This document shows positions 1 to 6,137 of a DNA stretch of 20,446 bases, one piece after another. The notes under the pieces are model-generated. The model ran no database searches. It was not told where the DNA came from and was given only the letters and a program-made list of their open reading frames with translations. The DNA comes from Methanocorpusculum sp. (GTDB lineage Archaea > Halobacteriota > Methanomicrobia > Methanomicrobiales > Methanocorpusculaceae): assembly GCA_029987045.1 (NCBI GenBank), contig DALTWN010000001.1, positions 1 to 20,446 on the forward strand, given 5' to 3'. Every line of letters begins with the position of its first letter. Within the stretch, counting starts at the first letter, position 1. Both the position numbers and the translations under genes were made by a program.

Positions 1-1044
1 GGTTACCCCGCCTGCATTGCAGAGGAAGTCCGGAATGACGTGGTCCCCTTTTTCGTAGAGGATCTTGTCTGCTTCTGGAGTGGTAGGGCCGTTTGCAAGT
101 TCCATGAGGACCTTTACCTTGACGTTCTTGACGACATCGGCGTTGATTGCACCCTCATCCGGAGCTGCTGCTACGATGACATCAACCGGAAGAGAGAAGA
201 TATCTTCATTGGTCAGTTTCGGCAGGCCCTTGTATCCGACGACTGATTTGGTTGCCTTCTTGTGTGCATTTACTTCCTTGATGTCAAGACCGTTTGCATC
301 ATAGATACCGCCTTTGGAATCGGTAACGGCGACAACGACTCCGCCGAACATTTCCTGAGCGAGGGATGCTGCAAAGTTACCTGCGTTTCCGAAACCGATG
401 ATAGCGAATTTTGCACCTTTCAGATTGAGGTTGAGTTTCTTTGCTGCTTCACGGAGGGTGTACATTCCGCCTTTTGCGGTTGCATCGCCACGTCCGAGAG
501 ATCCGCCGATACCGACCGGCTTGCCGGTAACGACACCGAACTGGTTCTTTCCACAGATGACTGAGTATTCATCCATCATCCAGGACATGATCTGACCATT
601 GGTATATACATCCGGTGCTGGAACATCTGTGTCCGGACCGATATCCTTCCAGAGTGCACGGATGTAACCGCGAGACAGTCTTTCGAGTTCTCCCTGGGAC
701 ATCTCTTTCGGGTTGCAGATGATTCCACCCTTTCCGCCACCTAATGGAAGGCCGATAACTGCACCTTTCCAGGTCATCCACATGGACAGTGCACGGACTG
801 TGTCAATGGTTTCTTCCGGATGGTAGCGAATACCTCCCTTGTATGGGCCGAGTGCATTATTGTGCTGAACACGGAATCCCTGGAAGACTTTGATGCTTCC
901 ATCATCCATTTTTACCGGGATAGAGACCTGAATCTGTTTCTGTGGTTGCATTAAGATGTTGACCACATTGGCATCGAGGTTCAGGATTTTGGCACAGTCT
1001 GCTAACTGTTGCTGTGCCATTTCAAAAGGATTTACCTTAGACAT
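1..1044 (-). CDS. gdhA: Glutamate dehydrogenase (Glu/Leu/Phe/Val dehydrogenase family), C-terminus cut by window edge
   Basis: Reversible oxidative deamination of glutamate to 2-oxoglutarate, in the cytoplasm. The reading frame runs from an ATG at 1044-1042 to the window edge without a stop, giving 348 residues; family members are about 415-420, so roughly 70 are missing. Visible motifs: the substrate-binding segment GPYKGGIRYHP (residues 66-76), PLGGGKGG with the conserved lysine K105, PAPDV with the catalytic aspartate D145, the Rossmann turn GFGNAG (217-222), ANGPTTPEAD (317-326) and DFLCNAGGV near the edge. One oddity is that the usual PAAxENxI block reads VAAAPDEGAI (291-300), so cofactor or substrate specificity should not be assumed. 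The gene is monocistronic as far as seen, with its own leader. It supplies or consumes glutamate, the substrate of the proBAC operon elsewhere in the window. The family call is firm; the exact substrate is inferred. Confidence 0.93.
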   Translation of the reverse strand, partial: MSKVNPFEMAQQQLADCAKILNLDANVVNILMQPQKQIQVSIPVKMDDGSIKVFQGFRVQHNNALGPYKGGIRYHPEETIDTVRALSMWMTWKGAVIGLPLGGGKGGIICNPKEMSQGELERLSRGYIRALWKDIGPDTDVPAPDVYTNGQIMSWMMDEYSVICGKNQFGVVTGKPVGIGGSLGRGDATAKGGMYTLREAAKKLNLNLKGAKFAIIGFGNAGNFAASLAQEMFGGVVVAVTDSKGGIYDANGLDIKEVNAHKKATKSVVGYKGLPKLTNEDIFSLPVDVIVAAAPDEGAINADVVKNVKVKVLMELANGPTTPEADKILYEKGDHVIPDFLCNAGGVT

Positions 1045-1107
1045 AAGTTTTTATCCTGCCATAGACGGTATTGTATCAGCCGTTGTTTGACAGTATCTGT
1101 TTGTGCT

Positions 1108-1124
1108 GATATGTATAAAAATTA
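1108..1124 (-). promoter_or_regulatory. Putative TATA box of the glutamate dehydrogenase gene
   Basis: On the minus strand this reads as an AT-rich element, TTTTTATACATAT. It lies about 65 bases upstream of the gdhA ATG, so transcription would start near 1088 and leave a leader of about 45 bases. A weak Shine-Dalgarno, AGGAT at 1051-1055, precedes the start. It also lies just downstream of the T-tract that ends the neighbouring membrane-protein gene. Confidence 0.4.
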
Positions 1125-1135
1125 TTGATTGCAGG

Positions 1136-1142
1136 AAAAAAA
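1136..1142 (-). terminator. Oligo-T terminator of the acylphosphatase operon
   Basis: Seven consecutive T on the minus strand, 14 bases after the stop codon of the membrane-protein gene and before the gdhA promoter. There is no clear hairpin, as expected for archaeal U-tract termination. Confidence 0.5.
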
Positions 1143-1156
1143 TGTTAAAATAGTGG

Positions 1157-2212
1157 TTATTTGTACTTGAACCAGCGTCCTTTTGAATCATATTCTCCAT
1201 CTTCTCCGGCATGGGGGTCATAGGCAGGAACTGCCGGTTTTTCCGGTGCTTTTGGTGTTTCTGGAATGAGTCTCTGAAGTGCCGGTTTTTCCGGAGACAG
1301 TGTCGGTGATTCGGATGGAGTAGTTGGAGGTGCATTTACAGATGGATTCTCGGCATTCATCTGTTGTGCCCGTTCCTGTGCAGCTTTGACGACTGCTGCC
1401 ACTGTAGCTTCGGCGATAAGCAGATCCCTGAAGAAATATGCCTTGTATGCGACAAAGAATGGTGTGAATACCAGTGCGCCGGCGGCCAGCGAGGTTGTAA
1501 GCGCAAGCATAATTCCCGGGGTCTCTATGAGCTGATCCATCAGATTCAGAATCAGGTTTGCGCTCGGTGTCTCTGTTGCGAACAAGCTGTTTGTCGCGAA
1601 GAGATTCTGTGATATCGTTTCAGCAGCTGATTCTACGAGAGAGGTAAGGCTTGTGAGACTGTTTGCCGGGACGAATGCCTGTATCGTGAAGCTGAAAATA
1701 ATGTCGATGAACAGGGAGCAGAGGAAACAGGCAATGACATTGCCGAGATAGAATATGATTACAAGGACTGCGCCGTTCCGTGCTCTTCGCGCACTGTCCT
1801 TGATTGCCTGTCCTGTCTTGAGGTTATGCCGCATTGCGGTGATGTCGGCGAAATAGATGAAGAAGAGGACAGGTATGAGAACAATCAGGCCGAATGGGCC
1901 AAGAAGGACATACAGAAGGATACAGATCATGAAAATAAAGAGTGCCGGTGCCAGACAGCGGGAATATCCGTATCGTGCATATGTCGAGAACGCTCCTTTT
2001 TTGGTGTTCCCGTCGAGAATCATGCCGTAGATTCCTGCAAAGAAAAAGGGAAGGATATTCAGAACGACGAGGAGTACGCCGATTCCGATCCAGACATTGA
2101 CGTAGGTTGTCGTAGCGTACACCAACATGATTCCGAGTGCTGCGATGAGTCCGGTAGCCCATACGGCAGGTACCTTGAAGTATGCAGCTATTGCATTGAT
2201 TGATGCACTCAT
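1157..2212 (-). CDS. Polytopic membrane protein, DUF4013-like, with a Pro-rich cytoplasmic or external tail
   Basis: 351 residues of unknown function. Hydrophobic segments lie at about residues 15-35, 38-62, 86-104, 106-126, 148-176 and 232-256, so about six membrane helices. The layout and the YGYSR segment between helices suggest the archaeal DUF4013-type membrane family, but that is a tentative family guess. Residues 185-230 form a polar, Ser/Thr-rich loop. After residue 270 comes an Ala/Glu/Gln-rich helix, then a Pro/Glu/Lys-rich linker (290-330) ending in a small aromatic module, YDPHAGEDGEYDSKGRWFKY. The ATG is 4 bases after the stop of the upstream pyruvate-kinase-C-like gene and is preceded by GAGGGAC, so the two are translationally coupled. 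It is the last gene of the acylphosphatase operon. No catalytic motif is visible. Confidence 0.8.
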   Translation of the reverse strand: MSASINAIAAYFKVPAVWATGLIAALGIMLVYATTTYVNVWIGIGVLLVVLNILPFFFAGIYGMILDGNTKKGAFSTYARYGYSRCLAPALFIFMICILLYVLLGPFGLIVLIPVLFFIYFADITAMRHNLKTGQAIKDSARRARNGAVLVIIFYLGNVIACFLCSLFIDIIFSFTIQAFVPANSLTSLTSLVESAAETISQNLFATNSLFATETPSANLILNLMDQLIETPGIMLALTTSLAAGALVFTPFFVAYKAYFFRDLLIAEATVAAVVKAAQERAQQMNAENPSVNAPPTTPSESPTLSPEKPALQRLIPETPKAPEKPAVPAYDPHAGEDGEYDSKGRWFKYK

Positions 2213-2216
2213 TGTC

Positions 2217-2798
2217 TTATCTGTCCCTCGGCATTGCTACTATTTCACGGACCTGCAACCCGAAATAGTTTGCTGTATGTGCTGGCAGTATGACAGCAAC
2301 GGTATCTGCACCTTCTTCGGTTCCGCCGACGGCAACAACTTCTTTATCGATGGGGATTGCTCCGGCATCTGCTGCAATCAGGGTACATTCGACAGCAACT
2401 TTCAGACCGACTGCAAGTGTGCGGCGAAGTGCCTCGGCAATGGCTTCCGTTCTGCTGGCTCCACCGAGACGGCGAGATATTGCCCGTTCCATGCCCGATA
2501 AGGCATGTGTTCCGGTCACGATAACCCCCCCTCCGTCTTTCAGCTGTTGTGCGATTTTGGGATCGAATTCCCATTCTCCGGGTTTTTCGAAACCGACAGC
2601 ATGAGTGACAACAACCAGGTGCAGGTTTTCCCGGTTCGCCGCTTCGAAAAAGAGTTGTGCGGTTGATCCGCTGCAGCTCGCTACAATAATATCATGTATA
2701 TTCAGTTCTTTTGCTCGTTTGATTGCGCAATCGATGCAATCTCGGGTATTTTCTTTTCCAGGAGCTGAGAAATAGGTGATTGTTTTTTCTGTTTTCAT
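2217..2798 (-). CDS. Stand-alone pyruvate-kinase alpha/beta (C-terminal) domain protein, COG1751-like
   Basis: 193 residues that resemble the C-terminal alpha/beta domain of pyruvate kinase without the catalytic barrel, a widespread archaeal family whose reaction is not known. An alternating beta/alpha pattern is clear. A small-residue phosphate-site-like turn, ASCSGSTAQ (residues 40-48), matches the place where pyruvate kinase binds its allosteric sugar phosphate. VVVTHAVGF (62-70) and GGGVIVTGTHALSGMERA (89-106) follow. The C-terminal half has a second domain with VAVGGTEEGADTVAVI (155-170). It starts 6 bases after the acylphosphatase stop, with GAGAG as ribosome-binding site, and stops 4 bases before the membrane-protein ATG, so it sits mid-operon. 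A phosphometabolite sensor or phosphatase-related role is an inference from fold and neighbours. It does not encode a functional pyruvate kinase. Confidence 0.85.
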   Translation of the reverse strand: MKTEKTITYFSAPGKENTRDCIDCAIKRAKELNIHDIIVASCSGSTAQLFFEAANRENLHLVVVTHAVGFEKPGEWEFDPKIAQQLKDGGGVIVTGTHALSGMERAISRRLGGASRTEAIAEALRRTLAVGLKVAVECTLIAADAGAIPIDKEVVAVGGTEEGADTVAVILPAHTANYFGLQVREIVAMPRDR

Positions 2799-2804
2799 CT
2801 CATT

Positions 2805-3077
2805 TTACTCTCTTTTAATGACAAATCCGGTAAAGTCTGTATATACATAATCGGTCATGGAAACCTGACGGACAATAGCACGGGGACAGTTGTATGTCAT
2901 AGATACGAACTTCTCGATGAGTGCCTCGTCACCAGTAGTAAGAACACGCACTCGTCCATCGGAAAGATTCTCGACTTCTCCCGATAATCCTAACGAGGAT
3001 GCGGTTCGTTGAACACAGGCACGAAACCCGACTTTCTGTACTCTTCCCGAGAAGATGATTTCCGCAGTTTTTCTCAT
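2805..3077 (-). CDS. acyP: Acylphosphatase
   Basis: Hydrolyses acyl phosphates such as acetyl phosphate or 1,3-bisphosphoglycerate to carboxylate and phosphate. It has 90 residues, the usual size. The signature GRVQKVGFR (residues 11-19) supplies the phosphate-binding loop and catalytic Arg19; Asn37 in VENLSDGRV is the second catalytic residue. I chose the ATG at 3077-3075 because the family begins directly with a strand like KTAEIIFSG. An in-frame ATG at 3140 would add 21 residues unlike any acylphosphatase, and that segment coincides with an AT-rich promoter-like region. It is first in an operon with the pyruvate-kinase-C-like and membrane-protein genes. No strong Shine-Dalgarno precedes the chosen start. 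Confidence 0.92.
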   Translation of the reverse strand: MRKTAEIIFSGRVQKVGFRACVQRTASSLGLSGEVENLSDGRVRVLTTGDEALIEKFVSMTYNCPRAIVRQVSMTDYVYTDFTGFVIKRE

Positions 3078-3105
3078 GAAATGATAACCAATACTTATTA
3101 TTTGG

Positions 3106-3122
3106 TGTCCTAGGTATAATAA
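3106..3122 (-). promoter_or_regulatory. Putative TATA element upstream of the acylphosphatase operon
   Basis: The minus strand reads AACTTATTATACC about 35-45 bases before the acylphosphatase ATG. Initiation about 25 bases downstream would leave a leader of only about 10 bases. The remainder of the 255-base gap up to 3332 holds no convincing gene; it contains an AT-rich element near 3271-3283 that may be the promoter of the proteasome operon. Confidence 0.35.
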
Positions 3123-3332
3123 GTTGAAAGCTGAGAACATGCATTTTTCGATAATCCGCCTGTTTCGTGGAAAAAGAGTTACTTCCGCAGAGATAGATAC
3201 ATTTATTTGTCTGAAACATCAAAAATGGTAAATGCGCTTTTATCAGTTCGTAATGGACTGTTTTGCCAATAGTTAATTACTACAGCCATCTATCTTCGTG
3301 GTCTGGGTAATTGTCTCAGTAATGAGGTGTCT

Positions 3333-3965
3333 ATGTCACAAGAAAATCAGGATGTAAAAACGGGAACGACCACCGTTGGAATTATTTTTGATGGAGGCGT
3401 CGTTCTTGCAACGGAACGCCGAGCAACTATGGGTAACTTGATTGCCAGCAAGAAGGCAAAGAAAGTCCATGCAATTGCCAATCACATAGGAATGACCATT
3501 GCCGGCGGTGTTGGAGATGCACAGCAGCTGGTCCGTATAATAAATGTAGAATGCAACCTCTATCAGGTTCGCAGAGGAAATCCGATAAGTGTCGGCGCAG
3601 CAGCAACGGTTTTATCGAATTATCTGAACCAGAATCGTTTCACTCCGTACTATGTACAGTTGCTTGTCGGCGGTGTCGATGCCCAGGGTCCGTCTATCTA
3701 TTCCGTAGATGCAGCCGGAGGAGCAACCCTCGAAGAGAACTTTGTATCCACCGGATCCGGATCCCTTACCGCATATGGTGTGCTTGAGGATCGTTTTGTT
3801 CCCGGCATGTCCGAAATGGATGCAGTCAAGCTTGCCGTTCGTGCACTCCGTGCAGCAATGCGCCGTGATTCTGCATCAGGTGAAGGATACAATATTGTCG
3901 TTATCACCAATGACAAGTTCGAATACATTCCGGAAGAGACGGTCAACAGTCTTCTTCGCCAATAA
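3333..3965 (+). CDS. psmB: 20S proteasome beta subunit (threonine protease)
   Basis: Catalytic subunit of the archaeal 20S proteasome, active in the cytoplasm on unfolded or tagged proteins. It has 210 residues. An 11-residue propeptide ends in Gly11, and autocleavage exposes Thr12 in TGTTTVG as the N-terminal nucleophile. In mature numbering Glu17 (E28, in ATERR) and Lys33 (K44) complete the active site. SGSGSLTAYG and the C-terminal NIVVITND strand are typical. I chose the ATG at 3333 over the in-frame GTG at 3327, because the GTG forms part of the Shine-Dalgarno GAGGTG (3324-3329). It is 20 bases upstream of aCPSF1/FttA and apparently co-transcribed, a pairing I recall as common in Euryarchaeota. 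The alpha subunit and regulatory ATPase are not in this window. Confidence 0.96.
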   Translation: MSQENQDVKTGTTTVGIIFDGGVVLATERRATMGNLIASKKAKKVHAIANHIGMTIAGGVGDAQQLVRIINVECNLYQVRRGNPISVGAAATVLSNYLNQNRFTPYYVQLLVGGVDAQGPSIYSVDAAGGATLEENFVSTGSGSLTAYGVLEDRFVPGMSEMDAVKLAVRALRAAMRRDSASGEGYNIVVITNDKFEYIPEETVNSLLRQ

Positions 3966-3985
3966 TCTTTTTTGGATGAAGTGCT

Positions 3986-5896
3986 ATGCAAGTTGAAGAA
4001 AGACTGAAAGAACTTAAAGAGACCATCAACAAGAAAGTACCGCATGGTGTAGAGGTTACCGATGTCGAGTATGAAGGGCCGGAAATGGTCATTTATACCG
4101 ACAATCCGGAAAAATTCGCGGCAGAACAGGATCTGATCAAGACTCTTGCCCGTGACCTCCGCAAACGTATCGTCGTTCGTCCGAACATACTGGGAGATAC
4201 GGAAATCGCCTATGATATGGTCAAGAAGGTCGTTCCTGAAAATGCAGGTATTACTGATATCTTCTTTGATACTGATACCGGTGAGATGCTCATTGAAGCC
4301 GAGAAACCGGGAATTGTAATCGGTAAGAACGGATCGATGCTTCGTGATATCACGATGAAGACCGGATGGACTCCAAAAGTTGTCCGTACTCCGCCGATTC
4401 CCTCTTCGACCATCAAGCAGGTCAGACAGTTCTTACGTGAGACCCGGGATGAACGAAAGGAATTCCTCCGCAATTGCGGAAAACGTATTCACCGTGAATC
4501 CGTCATTGTCGGCCGTGATAAAGATCAGTGGCTGCGTGTAACTACTCTGGGATGCTGCCGTCAGGTCGGACGTGCAGCATTTCTCCTGTCGACTCCACAG
4601 AGCAAAGTCCTGATTGACTGTGGTGAATCTCCAGGGGCTACCGGAGCGGCATCTTCACCGTATCTTCATGTCCCTGAAATCTATCCGTTCTCGACGCTGG
4701 ATGCAGTGGTCTTAACCCACGCCCACCTCGATCATTGTGCCTATGTCCCTCTGCTCTACAGATACGGATATGATGGGCCGGTCTATACGACGCCGGCAAC
4801 ACGTGATCTTGCAGCTATGCTCCAGCTCGATTATCTCGATGTAAACAATAAGGAAGATCGTGCGCCGCCGTATTCCTCGAATGAAGTGCGGGAATTCGTC
4901 AAGCACACTATTGCTATCGGCTATGGCGATGTTACCGATATTGCTCCGGATCTCAAGCTTACTCTCCACAATGCCGGCCATATCCTTGGTTCCGCCATCG
5001 CTCATTTCAATGTCGGCAACGGTCTGCACAACGTAGCGTTTACCGGGGATCTGTATTATGCAAAAAGCCGTCTGTTCAATCCGGCAGTGTCGCAGTTCCC
5101 GCGTCTTGAAGCACTGTTCATGGAATCGACGTATGGCGGGTCGGAAGATTTCTCCCCGTCACGTACCGAGGCAGAAGCTCATCTGTGCGAAGTGATCACG
5201 GCGACGTTGTCCCGTGGTGGAAAAGTTCTGATTCCGGCATTTGCCGTCGGAAGATCGCAGGAACTGATGCTTGCTCTTGAAGAGGGAATGCGTGAAAAGA
5301 AGATGCCGGCATGCAAGATCTATCTCGATGGTATGATCAAGGAAGCAACGGCAATGCACACTGCATATCCGGAATATCTGAATAACGATTTACGCAATCA
5401 GATTTTCCGTGATAATTATAATCCGTTCCTTGCAGACTGTTTCGAGCAGGTCGATACCCAGGAGAAACGCCAAAGTGTCATTTACTCGGAAGATCCCTGT
5501 GTCATCATTTCCACGTCCGGTATGCTGAACGGCGGTCCGGTCATCGAGTATCTGACGAATCTTGCCGAGTCCGAAAAGAACACGCTCATCTTTGTCGGAT
5601 ACCAGGCGGAAGGGACCTACGGTCGTCGTATCCAGAAAGGATGGCGTGAGATTCCGACCGGAAAGAAAGGCAGTATCGTCATCAATATGGAAGTCCAGAC
5701 GGTCGAAGGTTTCTCTGGTCATGCGGATAGAAAACAGCTGATGAACTACGTCCAGTATGTTCAGCCGAAACCGGAACGCATCTTCACCATTCACGGTGAA
5801 GAGTCAAAGACCATTGATCTCGCAAGTTCAATCTATAAGAAATATCATATCCAGACGGTATCTCCTCAGAACCTTGAGACATACCGTCTCATCTAA
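3986..5896 (+). CDS. fttA: aCPSF1 / FttA: KH-metallo-beta-lactamase-beta-CASP ribonuclease and transcription termination factor
   Basis: 636 residues, the usual length. FttA cleaves nascent RNA at U-rich tracts and drives factor-dependent transcription termination across archaea. The N-terminal part holds two KH-like RNA-binding modules (about 1-70 and 75-145), the second with a GKNG loop (113-116). The metallo-beta-lactamase core starts near residue 185 and carries the zinc motif HAHLDH (H245, H247, D249, H250), GHILGS with H332, and GDLYY with D355. The beta-CASP insertion spans about 380-560, and the closing zinc and catalytic histidines are in FSGHAD (H579) and IHGE (H603). All catalytic residues are present, so the nuclease should be active. 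It lies directly downstream of psmB with a 20-base gap, so the two are likely co-transcribed. A T6 tract follows its own stop codon. Confidence 0.97.
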   Translation: MQVEERLKELKETINKKVPHGVEVTDVEYEGPEMVIYTDNPEKFAAEQDLIKTLARDLRKRIVVRPNILGDTEIAYDMVKKVVPENAGITDIFFDTDTGEMLIEAEKPGIVIGKNGSMLRDITMKTGWTPKVVRTPPIPSSTIKQVRQFLRETRDERKEFLRNCGKRIHRESVIVGRDKDQWLRVTTLGCCRQVGRAAFLLSTPQSKVLIDCGESPGATGAASSPYLHVPEIYPFSTLDAVVLTHAHLDHCAYVPLLYRYGYDGPVYTTPATRDLAAMLQLDYLDVNNKEDRAPPYSSNEVREFVKHTIAIGYGDVTDIAPDLKLTLHNAGHILGSAIAHFNVGNGLHNVAFTGDLYYAKSRLFNPAVSQFPRLEALFMESTYGGSEDFSPSRTEAEAHLCEVITATLSRGGKVLIPAFAVGRSQELMLALEEGMREKKMPACKIYLDGMIKEATAMHTAYPEYLNNDLRNQIFRDNYNPFLADCFEQVDTQEKRQSVIYSEDPCVIISTSGMLNGGPVIEYLTNLAESEKNTLIFVGYQAEGTYGRRIQKGWREIPTGKKGSIVINMEVQTVEGFSGHADRKQLMNYVQYVQPKPERIFTIHGEESKTIDLASSIYKKYHIQTVSPQNLETYRLI

Positions 5897-5900
5897 GCTC

Positions 5901-5906
5901 TTTTTT
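5901..5906 (+). terminator. Oligo-T terminator after psmB-fttA
   Basis: Six T five bases after the fttA stop codon. This is a U-tract without a hairpin, the type of site the FttA protein itself acts on, so autoregulation through it is conceivable. Confidence 0.45.
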
Positions 5907-6013
5907 ACTGAACCAAACAAAGAGTGGGTTTCCTTTATCACAGATGGCCGGGCAGTGCGTTCGGCATGTTTTTTGATTGCATTGGGAGCTACATTTGTGA
6001 CTATGGCAGTATT

Positions 6014-6048
6014 GCAGGTTCCCTGCTCACCTGAAAGCGAACAGGGGA
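6014..6048 (+). other. Two mutually exclusive small hairpins upstream of the protease gene
   Basis: GCAGG (6014-6018) can pair with CCTGC (6022-6026) around a 3-base loop. CCCTG (6021-6025) can instead pair with CAGGG (6042-6046), extended by TT against GA with one wobble. Both cannot form at once. They sit in the 241-base gap 5897-6137 between fttA and the protease. Nothing else firm is seen in that gap apart from a short hydrophobic open frame discussed under findings. Confidence 0.25.
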
Positions 6049-6137
6049 GAGAAACTATCTATGTGTAGTACGTCAAAACTATTACTATTGCCAACTCTAT
6101 TCCTGTCGGAATATGGGGGAATGGTGACTCATATAGT

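Noticed and set aside
2217..2798. Truncated pyruvate kinase pseudogene
   Set aside because: The reading frame is intact, has its own ribosome-binding site and matches a known stand-alone archaeal family.
3078..3140. N-terminal extension of the acylphosphatase from an upstream ATG
   Set aside because: The extra 21 residues do not resemble the family and overlap an AT-rich promoter-like region; the ATG at 3077 gives the standard 90-residue enzyme.
3161..3218. Inverted repeat TGTTTC/GAAACA upstream of psmB
   Set aside because: Six bases with a 46-base spacer is expected by chance in an AT-rich gap.
3327..3332. GTG start for proteasome beta
   Set aside because: The GTG is part of the Shine-Dalgarno GAGGTG that serves the ATG at 3333.
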